From CAZNPL01 sp964574815 (GTDB lineage Bacteria > Planctomycetota > Phycisphaerae > UBA1845), in contig CAZNPL010000013.1 of assembly GCA_964574815.1 (NCBI GenBank), forward strand, positions 62,001 through 126,000: a stretch of DNA of 64,000 bases, given 5' to 3'. Positions 15,876 through 23,902 of the stretch are shown piece by piece. A program made the position numbers and the translations under genes. The notes below the pieces were generated by a model. That model had not been told where the DNA came from. It was given only the letters and a program-made list of their open reading frames with translations, and did not search any database. Position 1 is the first letter of the stretch. Every line of letters begins with the position of its first letter.

Positions 15876-17021
15876 ATGTTGATCGGACCTCAACGGCTGA
15901 GGGGACCGAGGCGCCGGGCCGCAACCGTCGCGGCGGTCGCCGTATCGAGCGTCGTGCTTCTTGGCGCCGCGGCATTCACCATTGATGTCGGGATACTCTA
16001 TCGAGCGCGCGAAGAATCGCAGATCGCGGCGGATGCCGCGGCCCTAGCCGGCGCTTGGGAGCTTATGGACCACGACGCGCTTTCCGGCCTTCCCAATACG
16101 TCGGATGAAGCCATTGCGGCTCGGGCGACAGCCGCTGAATACGCGGCGCGTAACCCGGTCATGAATAGCGCTCCTCAGATCGACACGAATTCCGATGTGC
16201 AACTGGGCTACCTGAACGATATTTACGACCCCAACGAGGCGATCAACTTCACTACGCCCCCTGTGCTCAACACGGTGCTCGTGAGAGTCCACGGCCCCGT
16301 CCAGCTCACGTTCGCCTCAGTTCTCGGCTTTGAAACGTCCAACGTCGGAGCCCAGGCCGCGGCGACTTTCAAAGAGGGGGTCGTCGGCTTTGGAACGCCG
16401 AGCGACGGGACCGTTGGATTGCTGCCCCTTGCTCTTCACGTCGATGTCTGGGAGGAGCTGCTGGACGGAACGTGGCCCTCGACGGACAACTGGTCGCACG
16501 ACCCCGATCAGAACACGGTGTCGTCAGGACAGGACTTCATCCCGGAGATCAATCTGTACCCGGGCGGAGGCAATGGCCAGCTTCCGCCGGGAAACTTCGG
16601 GACGGTCGACATCGGCTCACCCGATAACAGCACGGCGGTCATCTCGCGTCAGATTCTGGACGGCATCACCGAGGCGGACCTGGCGTGGCATGGAGGAGAA
16701 TTCGTCCTCGGCGAAGACGGCACGCTGGTGGTGGAAGGTGATACCGGGCTCAGTGCGGGAATCAAGGACGAACTCGCCTCGATCATCGGTCAGCCTCGCA
16801 CCATCCTCCTGTTTAACAACGTGACGGGCAACGGCAACAACTCGAGGTTTACGGTCGTCGGATTCGCCGGCGTTGTCCTCGTCGAGGTGAAAATGACCGG
16901 GGCGATGAACAAGAAGAAAGTGCTCATTCAGCCCGCCAATGTAGTGGAACCAGCAGCTATCGCGGGCCCCGGCTCCGCATCCAGCGATTTCGTGTACCAC
17001 CCCGTCATCCTGGTGAGATAG
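15876..17021 (+). CDS. TadG/TadE-like pilus-associated membrane protein
   Basis: A 381-aa protein beginning with basic residues, one hydrophobic segment (TVAAVAVSSVVLLGAAAFTIDVGIL), then the TadG signature RAREESQIAADAAALAGAWEL. TadG-like proteins are anchored in the inner membrane and expose a long domain outside; some belong to Flp/Tad pili. GGAGG lies 7 nt before the ATG. No other tad gene is in the window, so this is an orphan, as is common in planctomycetes. The C-terminal 300 residues show no recognised domain; they include a segment ending KKKVLIQPANVVEPAAIAG. Confidence 0.78.
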   Translation: MLIGPQRLRGPRRRAATVAAVAVSSVVLLGAAAFTIDVGILYRAREESQIAADAAALAGAWELMDHDALSGLPNTSDEAIAARATAAEYAARNPVMNSAPQIDTNSDVQLGYLNDIYDPNEAINFTTPPVLNTVLVRVHGPVQLTFASVLGFETSNVGAQAAATFKEGVVGFGTPSDGTVGLLPLALHVDVWEELLDGTWPSTDNWSHDPDQNTVSSGQDFIPEINLYPGGGNGQLPPGNFGTVDIGSPDNSTAVISRQILDGITEADLAWHGGEFVLGEDGTLVVEGDTGLSAGIKDELASIIGQPRTILLFNNVTGNGNNSRFTVVGFAGVVLVEVKMTGAMNKKKVLIQPANVVEPAAIAGPGSASSDFVYHPVILVR

Positions 17022-17224
17022 CCGGCCCGCAAGCGCCCCGCCAAGATCGCGGTCGATCACCGACAAACCAGTTGCAGGACGCCCAAGGCGACGGAATACA
17101 CGAAGCGAACGGTCGGCCGTAAGAGCCCGAAGCGGACGCGCCGCCCCAGCCCGCGCCGACAGGATTGCCCCCGCTATGCGATCCAACGTGGCCATCTCGC
17201 CGCCGGATCGATAGAATTCCCGCC

Positions 17225-18244
17225 ATGCCGCAGGAACCTGGCGCTTCCGACACCAAAGCAGCGTACAAAGACCCGCTCGAAGCCACCCGCATGCCGCTCA
17301 CGCAGCATCTCGAGGAACTTCGAGCCTGCCTCATACGCGCCATTGCAGGGCTGGCCGTCTGCACGATCGTCTCGCTCATCTTCGCCAAGCACATCCTGGC
17401 CTTCATCATCACGCCGGCCCTGGTGGTCCTGAACGCACACGGCGAAAGGCCCGAGCTGCTGGCGCTCAGCCCGATCGCCCCGTTCCTCATCTACCTGCGC
17501 GTCGGCCTGCTGAGCGGCCTGCTCATCTCCACGCCGTGGATCCTCCACCAGATCTGGACCTTCGTGAGTGCCGGGCTGTACGAAACCGAGCGGCGCTGGG
17601 TGCGGCGGCTATTGCCCGTCCTGGTGGGCCTCTTTCTCGCGGGCGTGGCTTTTATGTTCTTCATCGTGCTGCCCATCGTGCTCAACTTCCTGGTGTCATT
17701 CAATCAGGGATTCGACCTGCCCGAGCTGCGCCCCTCCTGGTTCAACCGCATACTGCTCCGCCAGCCGCAACTCAAAGACGCCCCCGAAAACGCGACGGCC
17801 GACCTGCAAATCCCCGTCTTGGATGAAGATCCCGAGGACGCCCCCGCAGGCACCGTCTGGTTCAACAACCGACGGAACACGCTGAACATCCAGACGCCCA
17901 ATGGCCCCCGCGCCATCCTCACCACGCCGGCAGAACGCCGCCGTGCCGTCGCCAGCCAGTACGGCCTGCAGTACGTCATCTCGCTGACGTTCGGCCTGGC
18001 GCTGGGCTTCGGACTGGCCTTCGAACTGCCCGTGGTCGTGGTGGCCCTCGCCGCGACCGGCCTGGTCCCGTGCGCCACCATGGCCAGAAGCCGGCGCTAT
18101 GTCCTGTTCGGCATCGTCGTCCTGGCCGCCTTCCTCACGCCCCCGGACGTCATCAGCCAGATCCTGCTGGCCGTACCCATGTACGCCCTGTTCGAAGCCG
18201 GCCTGATCGTCGGCCGATCGTTCGAACGCCGGCGCTCGCAGTGA
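17225..18244 (+). CDS. tatC: Twin-arginine translocase subunit TatC
   Basis: Core membrane subunit of the Tat pathway, which exports folded proteins with twin-arginine signals. The family motif LTQHLEELRACLIRAI is at about residues 23-38, followed by six hydrophobic segments. Length is 339 aa, about 80-90 residues longer than a typical TatC. The excess is a hydrophilic insert at about residues 165-240 (between LNFLVSFNQGFDLPE and SQYGLQYVISLTF), probably in the second periplasmic loop. TatA or TatB genes are not nearby. The ATG at 17225 is chosen because conservation begins soon after it; no strong ribosome-binding site is visible. Confidence 0.93.
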   Translation: MPQEPGASDTKAAYKDPLEATRMPLTQHLEELRACLIRAIAGLAVCTIVSLIFAKHILAFIITPALVVLNAHGERPELLALSPIAPFLIYLRVGLLSGLLISTPWILHQIWTFVSAGLYETERRWVRRLLPVLVGLFLAGVAFMFFIVLPIVLNFLVSFNQGFDLPELRPSWFNRILLRQPQLKDAPENATADLQIPVLDEDPEDAPAGTVWFNNRRNTLNIQTPNGPRAILTTPAERRRAVASQYGLQYVISLTFGLALGFGLAFELPVVVVALAATGLVPCATMARSRRYVLFGIVVLAAFLTPPDVISQILLAVPMYALFEAGLIVGRSFERRRSQ

Positions 18245-18418
18245 CGGGCGGAATCTTATGCCCACATACCCACGGTCCCGGCGTACGCCGCTTTCCGTTC
18301 GCGCCACCTGTCCGCGGATGTGTGTGCCGTGGGCTGCCTACGCGCTGCCGGCGCGATCAGGTTTCAGCGCAGATGCTTCACTTGTAGCGAACCCTTGCGT
18401 CGGTTCAGGCACCTCGTC

Positions 18419-18937
18419 CTAGTTGGAACGTCTCACTTCTATACGCCCCTCCGCCAGCATGTCGCTGCCCGACACGACGCGCACCTTGTGCACCCCGGGC
18501 GAAAGCCCTTCGGGAATCTGAAAGTATACGTGGTCGTGATACCGACGATGCGGTGTCGCGACATCTCCGACGAAAAGCGTCATCGTCAGGAAATCCGTGT
18601 GCTCAGCCCGGATGTAGGTCCAATCGCCAACACTCAGGCGAGGTGGTATTTCGTCCGGCTCAACCGGGGTCCCTTCAATCGGGTGCGGCGGGACCGGCTC
18701 GTCTTCAAAAGGCGAAGAGTCGCCGGTCATCGTCGTGGCCGGATCTTGCGGCACCCCCTTGCATGTGATATAGATGGCGCAGCATGGTACGCCTGGTGCA
18801 CATAACGCGCACGGTGTACAGTTTTGTGGCGCCCAATAACGACAGCATGTTCGCCGCCCACTACACGTCTGACAACCGGCCGCGACGCATGTAATTGCTG
18901 CGGCGCATGCGACGAGGAAGAGCGATCTCGATTTCAT
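18419..18937 (-). CDS. Cysteine-rich lipoprotein downstream of Ser/Thr kinase
   Basis: A 172-aa predicted lipoprotein; signal peptide MKSRSLFLVACAAAITCVAAGC with lipobox VAAGC at the end. The first 45 mature residues hold about nine further cysteines (TCSGRRTCCRYW and CTPCALCAPGVPCC), which suggests disulfides or metal binding. The C-terminal 90 residues look like a beta-sandwich ending GVHKVRVVSGSDMLAEGRIEV. Its start overlaps the kinase stop by 4 nt and AAGGAG precedes it, so it is probably co-translated with the kinase. Function unknown. Confidence 0.75.
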   Translation of the reverse strand: MKSRSLFLVACAAAITCVAAGCQTCSGRRTCCRYWAPQNCTPCALCAPGVPCCAIYITCKGVPQDPATTMTGDSSPFEDEPVPPHPIEGTPVEPDEIPPRLSVGDWTYIRAEHTDFLTMTLFVGDVATPHRRYHDHVYFQIPEGLSPGVHKVRVVSGSDMLAEGRIEVRRSN

Positions 18938-21483
18938 GCGTCAGTCTCCTTTCGATCTCGGGTTCGCGCGTCCAGCTCGCCCAGGAAACGAGCCAGTACA
19001 TTGTCGGGAACTGTCCGGCCATTTATGATCGCTTCCGCACGGCCGCGCCACTGATGTGCCAGTTCGATGTTTCCACATTCGAAAGCGGCCCAACTGCCGA
19101 TCACAAGACTCCAGGCACTGCCCTTGCCGCTTTCGTTAAGCAATCGCGTTCGTGAAAAAGCCGATTCAAACTCTCCTGTTCTCAGCTCAGCCAATGCAAG
19201 TGTTCTCTGAAAGTACAGATTATCCGCGTGCCGCTTCACAATCTCCCGGGCCACCTTCAGAGATTGTTCAAAGTCCTGAACGGTCGGCGATCGAGCCGTC
19301 AGGCGTACCATGGCGACACTGTTGAGAACACTGGCATTGCCAGGATCTTCTTTCAGCGCTTGCTCGTACGCGGTGAGCGCCTCCGCACCGCGTCCAAGTT
19401 GGGCCAGCGACTGGCCCATGGCCCAGTATGTGCGAAAGAGATCCGCCCCTTTCAAATCCGCGGCCCGCGTCAACAGCTCAAGGGCCGCACCGTAATTCCC
19501 GAGTCGATGCTCACAGAGGCCGGCATGGAAAACGACCAAGTGAACTTGCGGATCGCGGTCCATGGCGCGGCCGTATGACTGCCTTGCAAGAGCAGTTTTG
19601 CCTCGACGCAGTTGGACGTCGCCGAGGTTCATCCAAGCCTGAGCCTTCGAGGCGTCAAGTTCGGTCGCCTTCACGAACGTTCCTTCAGCCTCCGCAAGTC
19701 GACCAAGGTACGCCTGCGCCAGGCCAAGATTGTACCAAGCACTCTCGGCGTCAGGTTTCAGGTCGACCGTGCGCTCGAGGTGCGACACGGCGCGCTTGTA
19801 GTCTTTCATTCTCATGAAGATGTAGCCCAAGTGGCGCCAAGCCCGCCAATCGCCCGGACGCAGGCTGGCTCCCTTCTCTGCATCGATGCGGGCTTCAAAA
19901 TAATCACCTTTTTCGTAGTAGCGCTTCACCCGCGCGAGAATCGCCTCAAAATACGAAGGGTCTAGCTCGATCGCCTCGCTGAGCAGGTTAATCGCCTCGT
20001 CAATGTCACTGGCCGACATCGCGCGCAGGTAGTACTCCTCCGGAGCGTTCTTAGCCAGCGATCGCCCTCGCCGCTGGAATTCGGCCGACTCTCCCGGCGC
20101 AGAATCCCGAGTGAGCTCGGCCAAGAGAAAGTGTGGAACAGCCTGCTCAGGGTGGCGCGCCAAGAGCGCTCGAGCCTCCTGTGCCGCCTCGGTATCGCGG
20201 TCCCGGCTCATCAGTGAACGAATGCGAACGACACCGGCCTCGAGGTGGGCAGGGTCTCGACGGAGCACCCGGTCGGCAAACCGTATCGCAGTTTCGTACT
20301 CGCCTTCGCCAAGGGCCCAGCGCGCCTCGCCGAGCCAACTCGTTAACTCGGCACTTCGCCCCCGGACGACGAAATAGGCTGACGCACTCACGATCAAAAC
20401 CGCTGCGGCTGCGGCGGCATATCGAAACCAGTAGCGCGCGATCATCTTCCGCATCAGGTACCAGGGTCTGTCGCGCTTGGCCTCGATCGGCGCCCCTTTG
20501 AGGCAACGGCCGATGTCTCGACTCAACTCGCCGGCGGACTGATACCGATGATCTCGTTCTTTCTTCAGGCATTTGAGAACGATCGTTTCAACGTCGTCGC
20601 CGATCTGGCGACGAAGCGTACGGGGCTTGACGGGTTCTGTCTCAATGATCGTGCCGAGGACGTCGCGCATGCTCCCGGTGACGTCGTAAGGGAACCGGCC
20701 CGTCAGCATCTGGTAAAGAATCACCCCCAGCGAATAGACGTCGGTGCGGACGTCGATCTTATTGGAGGCGCCTTCGGCCTGCTCGGGACTCGCCCATGGC
20801 AAGGAGCCGACGAACTGTCCCGACAATGTTGTGACCGACGGAAACGCCTTGTCTGTTGCGTCGGGCTTCGTCAATTTGGCCAGCCCAAAGTCCATGACCT
20901 TCGGCTCACCGGCCGAGTCGATGCGGATGTTGCTGGGCTTGAGGTCGCGGTGTATCACGCCGCGCACGTGCGCCGCGTTCACGGCGTCGCAAATCTTGAC
21001 AAAGAGCCGCAGCACGTCGTCGATAGGCCGCTGCGGACCGGTAATGCACGCATCAAGCGTCTGACCGTCGACGTAGTCCATCACGAAGTAATAGTTGCCG
21101 CCAACCGTCGAGCCGCTGTCATGGACGGTGACGATGTTGGCGTGATTGAGTTGGGCGAGGAGATGGATTTCGCGTTCAAAGCGGGCCTTGTCGGACGGCC
21201 CCGCAAACGGCCCCTCACGCATGACTTTGATGGCGACCTTCCGTTTCGTGCCCTCCTGAATCGCCAGATAAACGACGCCCTGCGCGCCCCGCTGTATCTC
21301 CCGTTTGATCGTGTAGCCTGGAAGCACGCCCAACGGCGGAGGGCATGTGGTCGCTCCACCGAGCGCCGGCGAGGTCCGGGTGTCCTCTCCGTGACTCCGG
21401 GCACGCTCGACTTGACGCCGCGCGCGGTCAATCATTTCGCGTTCGCTTTGCCCAGGTTCGGATGCGATCTCAGAATGCTCCAT
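18934..21483 (-). CDS. Ser/Thr protein kinase with TPR domain
   Basis: Hanks-type kinase, about 849 aa. The kinase domain (about residues 55-325) shows the glycine loop RGAQGVVYLA, catalytic lysine VAIKVMRE, catalytic loop VIHRDLKPSNIRID and DFGLAKL, with APE replaced by ASPEQAEG. A transmembrane helix (RYAAAAAAVLIVSASAYFVV) follows at about residue 365. The outer part is about a dozen TPR-like repeats, so the protein probably reads periplasmic or protein-protein signals. The frame is open to 21522 with a GTG; neither that start nor the ATG at 21483 has a clear ribosome-binding site. It lies downstream of an ECF sigma gene, a common planctomycete pairing. Confidence 0.93.
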   Translation of the reverse strand: MEHSEIASEPGQSEREMIDRARRQVERARSHGEDTRTSPALGGATTCPPPLGVLPGYTIKREIQRGAQGVVYLAIQEGTKRKVAIKVMREGPFAGPSDKARFEREIHLLAQLNHANIVTVHDSGSTVGGNYYFVMDYVDGQTLDACITGPQRPIDDVLRLFVKICDAVNAAHVRGVIHRDLKPSNIRIDSAGEPKVMDFGLAKLTKPDATDKAFPSVTTLSGQFVGSLPWASPEQAEGASNKIDVRTDVYSLGVILYQMLTGRFPYDVTGSMRDVLGTIIETEPVKPRTLRRQIGDDVETIVLKCLKKERDHRYQSAGELSRDIGRCLKGAPIEAKRDRPWYLMRKMIARYWFRYAAAAAAVLIVSASAYFVVRGRSAELTSWLGEARWALGEGEYETAIRFADRVLRRDPAHLEAGVVRIRSLMSRDRDTEAAQEARALLARHPEQAVPHFLLAELTRDSAPGESAEFQRRGRSLAKNAPEEYYLRAMSASDIDEAINLLSEAIELDPSYFEAILARVKRYYEKGDYFEARIDAEKGASLRPGDWRAWRHLGYIFMRMKDYKRAVSHLERTVDLKPDAESAWYNLGLAQAYLGRLAEAEGTFVKATELDASKAQAWMNLGDVQLRRGKTALARQSYGRAMDRDPQVHLVVFHAGLCEHRLGNYGAALELLTRAADLKGADLFRTYWAMGQSLAQLGRGAEALTAYEQALKEDPGNASVLNSVAMVRLTARSPTVQDFEQSLKVAREIVKRHADNLYFQRTLALAELRTGEFESAFSRTRLLNESGKGSAWSLVIGSWAAFECGNIELAHQWRGRAEAIINGRTVPDNVLARFLGELDARTRDRKETDA

Positions 21484-21559
21484 CGTCGTGCATAGTACCG
21501 GACAGCAAGGCGCCTCTCGCACTTCAGCGACAAAAGTCTGATACAGTCACGCTTTCGCG

Positions 21560-22225
21560 CTAAATGAAGTCCGAAATCGTGCCCAGAATGTCGCGCAACC
21601 GATCGTGCGCTCGGGCCCGCAGCATGTGGACGGCACCCTTCGAACGGCCCATCGACCGCGCGACCTCGGAGACCTCGAGTTCGTCAAGGTCGTACAGGCG
21701 TACCACCGTCTGGTAGTCCTCCGGCAATTTCCGGATCGCCGTTTCAATGTATTGCTTGGCCTCCTCGCGGCGAGCATGTCGACTCGGTGTGGCCGACGTC
21801 TGGCAGAGTCTCCCGATGAGAGCGACGTAGGAATCCTGGCCGGGGTTTGGCTTGATCCTCTTGCGCTCTGGAGGTCGCTTATTCCGTTCAAGCCCTTTGA
21901 CCGCATCGCGGAGATTGTTTTCCGCGATCCGCCGCAGCCAGGCCGCGAAGGTGCCCTGTCCCGATGGAGCGAAACGGTCAATGTTCAGAAACGCTTCCAG
22001 ATAAGTGATCTGCATGACATCCTCGGCAGAAACCATCGGCCGCCACGCCGGATCGATGCGAAGATGACGGCGAATATCGGGACCGTGGCGCTCCAGAAGC
22101 TCGGTGAGCGCGGCCGTATCCCCGGCGATCGCTTGGCGCAACTGCTCATCTTGAGTTGGAGGCACCCGAAGCTCTCCAATCCCTGCCGACCGATTCGAAG
22201 GGTCAACGAGTCTACCCTTCGGCAT
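21560..22225 (-). CDS. ECF-type RNA polymerase sigma factor
   Basis: About 221 aa. Sigma region 2 is visible (DVMQITYLEAFLNIDRFAPSGQGTFAAWLRRIAENNLRDA), as is region 4 with its helix-turn-helix (YQTVVRLYDLDELEVSEVARSMGRSKGAVHMLRARAHDRLRDIL). A variable linker rich in basic residues joins them. It belongs to the planctomycete ECF groups that accompany Ser/Thr kinases, and the kinase gene is next, 76 bp downstream. No classical anti-sigma gene is present, so phosphorylation may control it. The start is uncertain: ATG at 22225 is chosen, while the frame is open to 22402. Confidence 0.88.
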   Translation of the reverse strand: MPKGRLVDPSNRSAGIGELRVPPTQDEQLRQAIAGDTAALTELLERHGPDIRRHLRIDPAWRPMVSAEDVMQITYLEAFLNIDRFAPSGQGTFAAWLRRIAENNLRDAVKGLERNKRPPERKRIKPNPGQDSYVALIGRLCQTSATPSRHARREEAKQYIETAIRKLPEDYQTVVRLYDLDELEVSEVARSMGRSKGAVHMLRARAHDRLRDILGTISDFI

Positions 22226-22330
22226 GAACACTTTCAAGCGCGTGACTCCTGCGACTGGCTGTCGCTGGAACATGAGGAGAGGGCGGCCGGGGCATTGAAG
22301 TGACAGTGCTTGTGGCTCGGAGGCGAAGCC

Positions 22331-23419
22331 ATGCTCGAAACAGAGATTCTCAGTGAAACGGGGAGAATGCGAAAGGACCTCTCGCTTTTTCTGGAGGGAC
22401 ACCTACGCGACCCGGCCAAGAACTGGCCGCGCAGCCGCCGCCCCGGTCGGAATCCGGCAGCCTTACGCGGATCGAGCCATGGCCTCGATGTGCTCGTTGT
22501 CGGCGAACTGGCCCTGGAGTTGACCGTTTGCGTCGAAACCACCTGTAGACATCTGCGCGGAGCAATGAAGTCGCGTTCCGCCGAGCGCCTGCGATGGCGG
22601 ATGTCGCGCGTTCGGCTCGGAGGTTTTGCCGTGCACGCCGGGCGGGCCGCGGCGTCGCTGGGTCACCGCGTATCCATCTGTACTACCGTACCCGCGCCGT
22701 TGCCCCCGTGCTTCGAGAAGCTTTTTACCGAAGATCCCTTCGATACGCGTTACGTGACGGCTTGCCCCGGTTCCTCTCCGATGACGATTCGGGCCTGTTG
22801 CCGCGACGGCGAGTTGACGGCTCGGCGGCCCGGGGCCTTTAGCGATCACGCACCGCAACTCCCGAAACGTGCGGTGGCGGCGTTCGACGTCGTCCTGGTG
22901 GACGCAAGTTCGTGTGCCGCGTGCACCGCCGTGCTGAACGTGATTCGGCAATCCCTGCAGGCGCAGGGCGGACCGACGCGGGTCGGCCTGCGGGTCGGCG
23001 ACCAATGGTGCTCTCACGTGCTGGCACTGGCACGCGATCCTCGCGTCTGGACGTTCGTCCGAGTCGGCGACTGGCAAGAGTTCGCCCGGGAGCGTCGCAA
23101 CCTCCAATGCGGTGCGGACAGGCGCCTGTCTGGCGGCTGTGCCGGGGACCATTACGGCGTTCGACGGCTCGTTCTGCAGCAGGGTGCGCGTGGAGCGGTT
23201 CTACTGAATGGGCGTCCGGATCCCTGCCGGGCACACACATGCCCGGTCCGCCGCGACGGTCGCGCCGGGGCAGGAGCGACGTTACAAGCGATCACGACTC
23301 TTTCCAGCGCGCTGGGCTCGGACGATCCAACGAGCTTGCAGCGCGGCGTGGATGCCGCTACCGCGTATTTGGCAGACCTGGACCTGCCGGTGACCCTCGC
23401 GGAGCTGGATGCCGTCTAA
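22331..23419 (+). CDS. Degenerate PfkB-like sugar kinase
   Basis: A 362-aa protein with the outline of a PfkB/ribokinase fold. The early strand is LDVLVVGELALELTV and signature 1 is RLGGFAVHAGRAAASLGHRV. Signature 2 near the C-terminus reads DGRAGAGATLQAI, where active enzymes have GAGD with a catalytic aspartate. The aspartate is replaced by alanine, so kinase activity is doubtful. The protein is also unusually cysteine-rich. GGAGG seven nt before the ATG at 22331 fixes the start. It diverges from the ECF sigma gene, 105 bp away. It might be a sugar-binding regulator rather than an enzyme. Confidence 0.65.
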   Translation: MLETEILSETGRMRKDLSLFLEGHLRDPAKNWPRSRRPGRNPAALRGSSHGLDVLVVGELALELTVCVETTCRHLRGAMKSRSAERLRWRMSRVRLGGFAVHAGRAAASLGHRVSICTTVPAPLPPCFEKLFTEDPFDTRYVTACPGSSPMTIRACCRDGELTARRPGAFSDHAPQLPKRAVAAFDVVLVDASSCAACTAVLNVIRQSLQAQGGPTRVGLRVGDQWCSHVLALARDPRVWTFVRVGDWQEFARERRNLQCGADRRLSGGCAGDHYGVRRLVLQQGARGAVLLNGRPDPCRAHTCPVRRDGRAGAGATLQAITTLSSALGSDDPTSLQRGVDAATAYLADLDLPVTLAELDAV

Positions 23420-23902
23420 CGCCATCCGGCCAACCACCACCGCGTGCCGTGTCCCTCCCGCGGCACGCGGTGGCGGGCGAGACGCCGGTACTCGTTTCCG
23501 AGCGGGGGACACTGCCGGGGGCTAAGGGGTCGGCACAGTGAATCGGTGCCGACCCGCCCCCTCCAGTGCCCGCTGCGCACCATCCACTCAAATCAGGCGC
23601 AAACATCGGCGTTCAGAAAACCACCGACCGCTTCTTCCTGAGACGTTTGGGACTACACACCAGAGATCGGCCCCAATCGCAAGCGCTCGTGGCATTGTCT
23701 CTCGGAATGCAGGTGAGACCTCCAAGAGCGCGCACGAGACGCCCGCGGAGAGGATGACGAACCTTCCCGGATTCACACTTGGTCTGAGTGAGGCGCGACT
23801 GTATGATGTGCCTGAACACTTTCCGGCGAAGTACAAGAAGTTCAAAAGCTGGACTTCTGCGGTGCGAGTTGTGCAATTGCGGAGCGCCGCGGATTTACAT
23901 TC
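23420..23902. other. Gene-free 483 bp
   Basis: Between the PfkB-like gene and the PDZ protein. Short frames here lack start signals and recognisable products. There is a GC-rich inverted repeat around the stop of the upstream gene (CCGCGTGCC and GGCACGCGG at about 23440-23470), which may act as a terminator. Nothing else was recognised. Confidence 0.4.
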
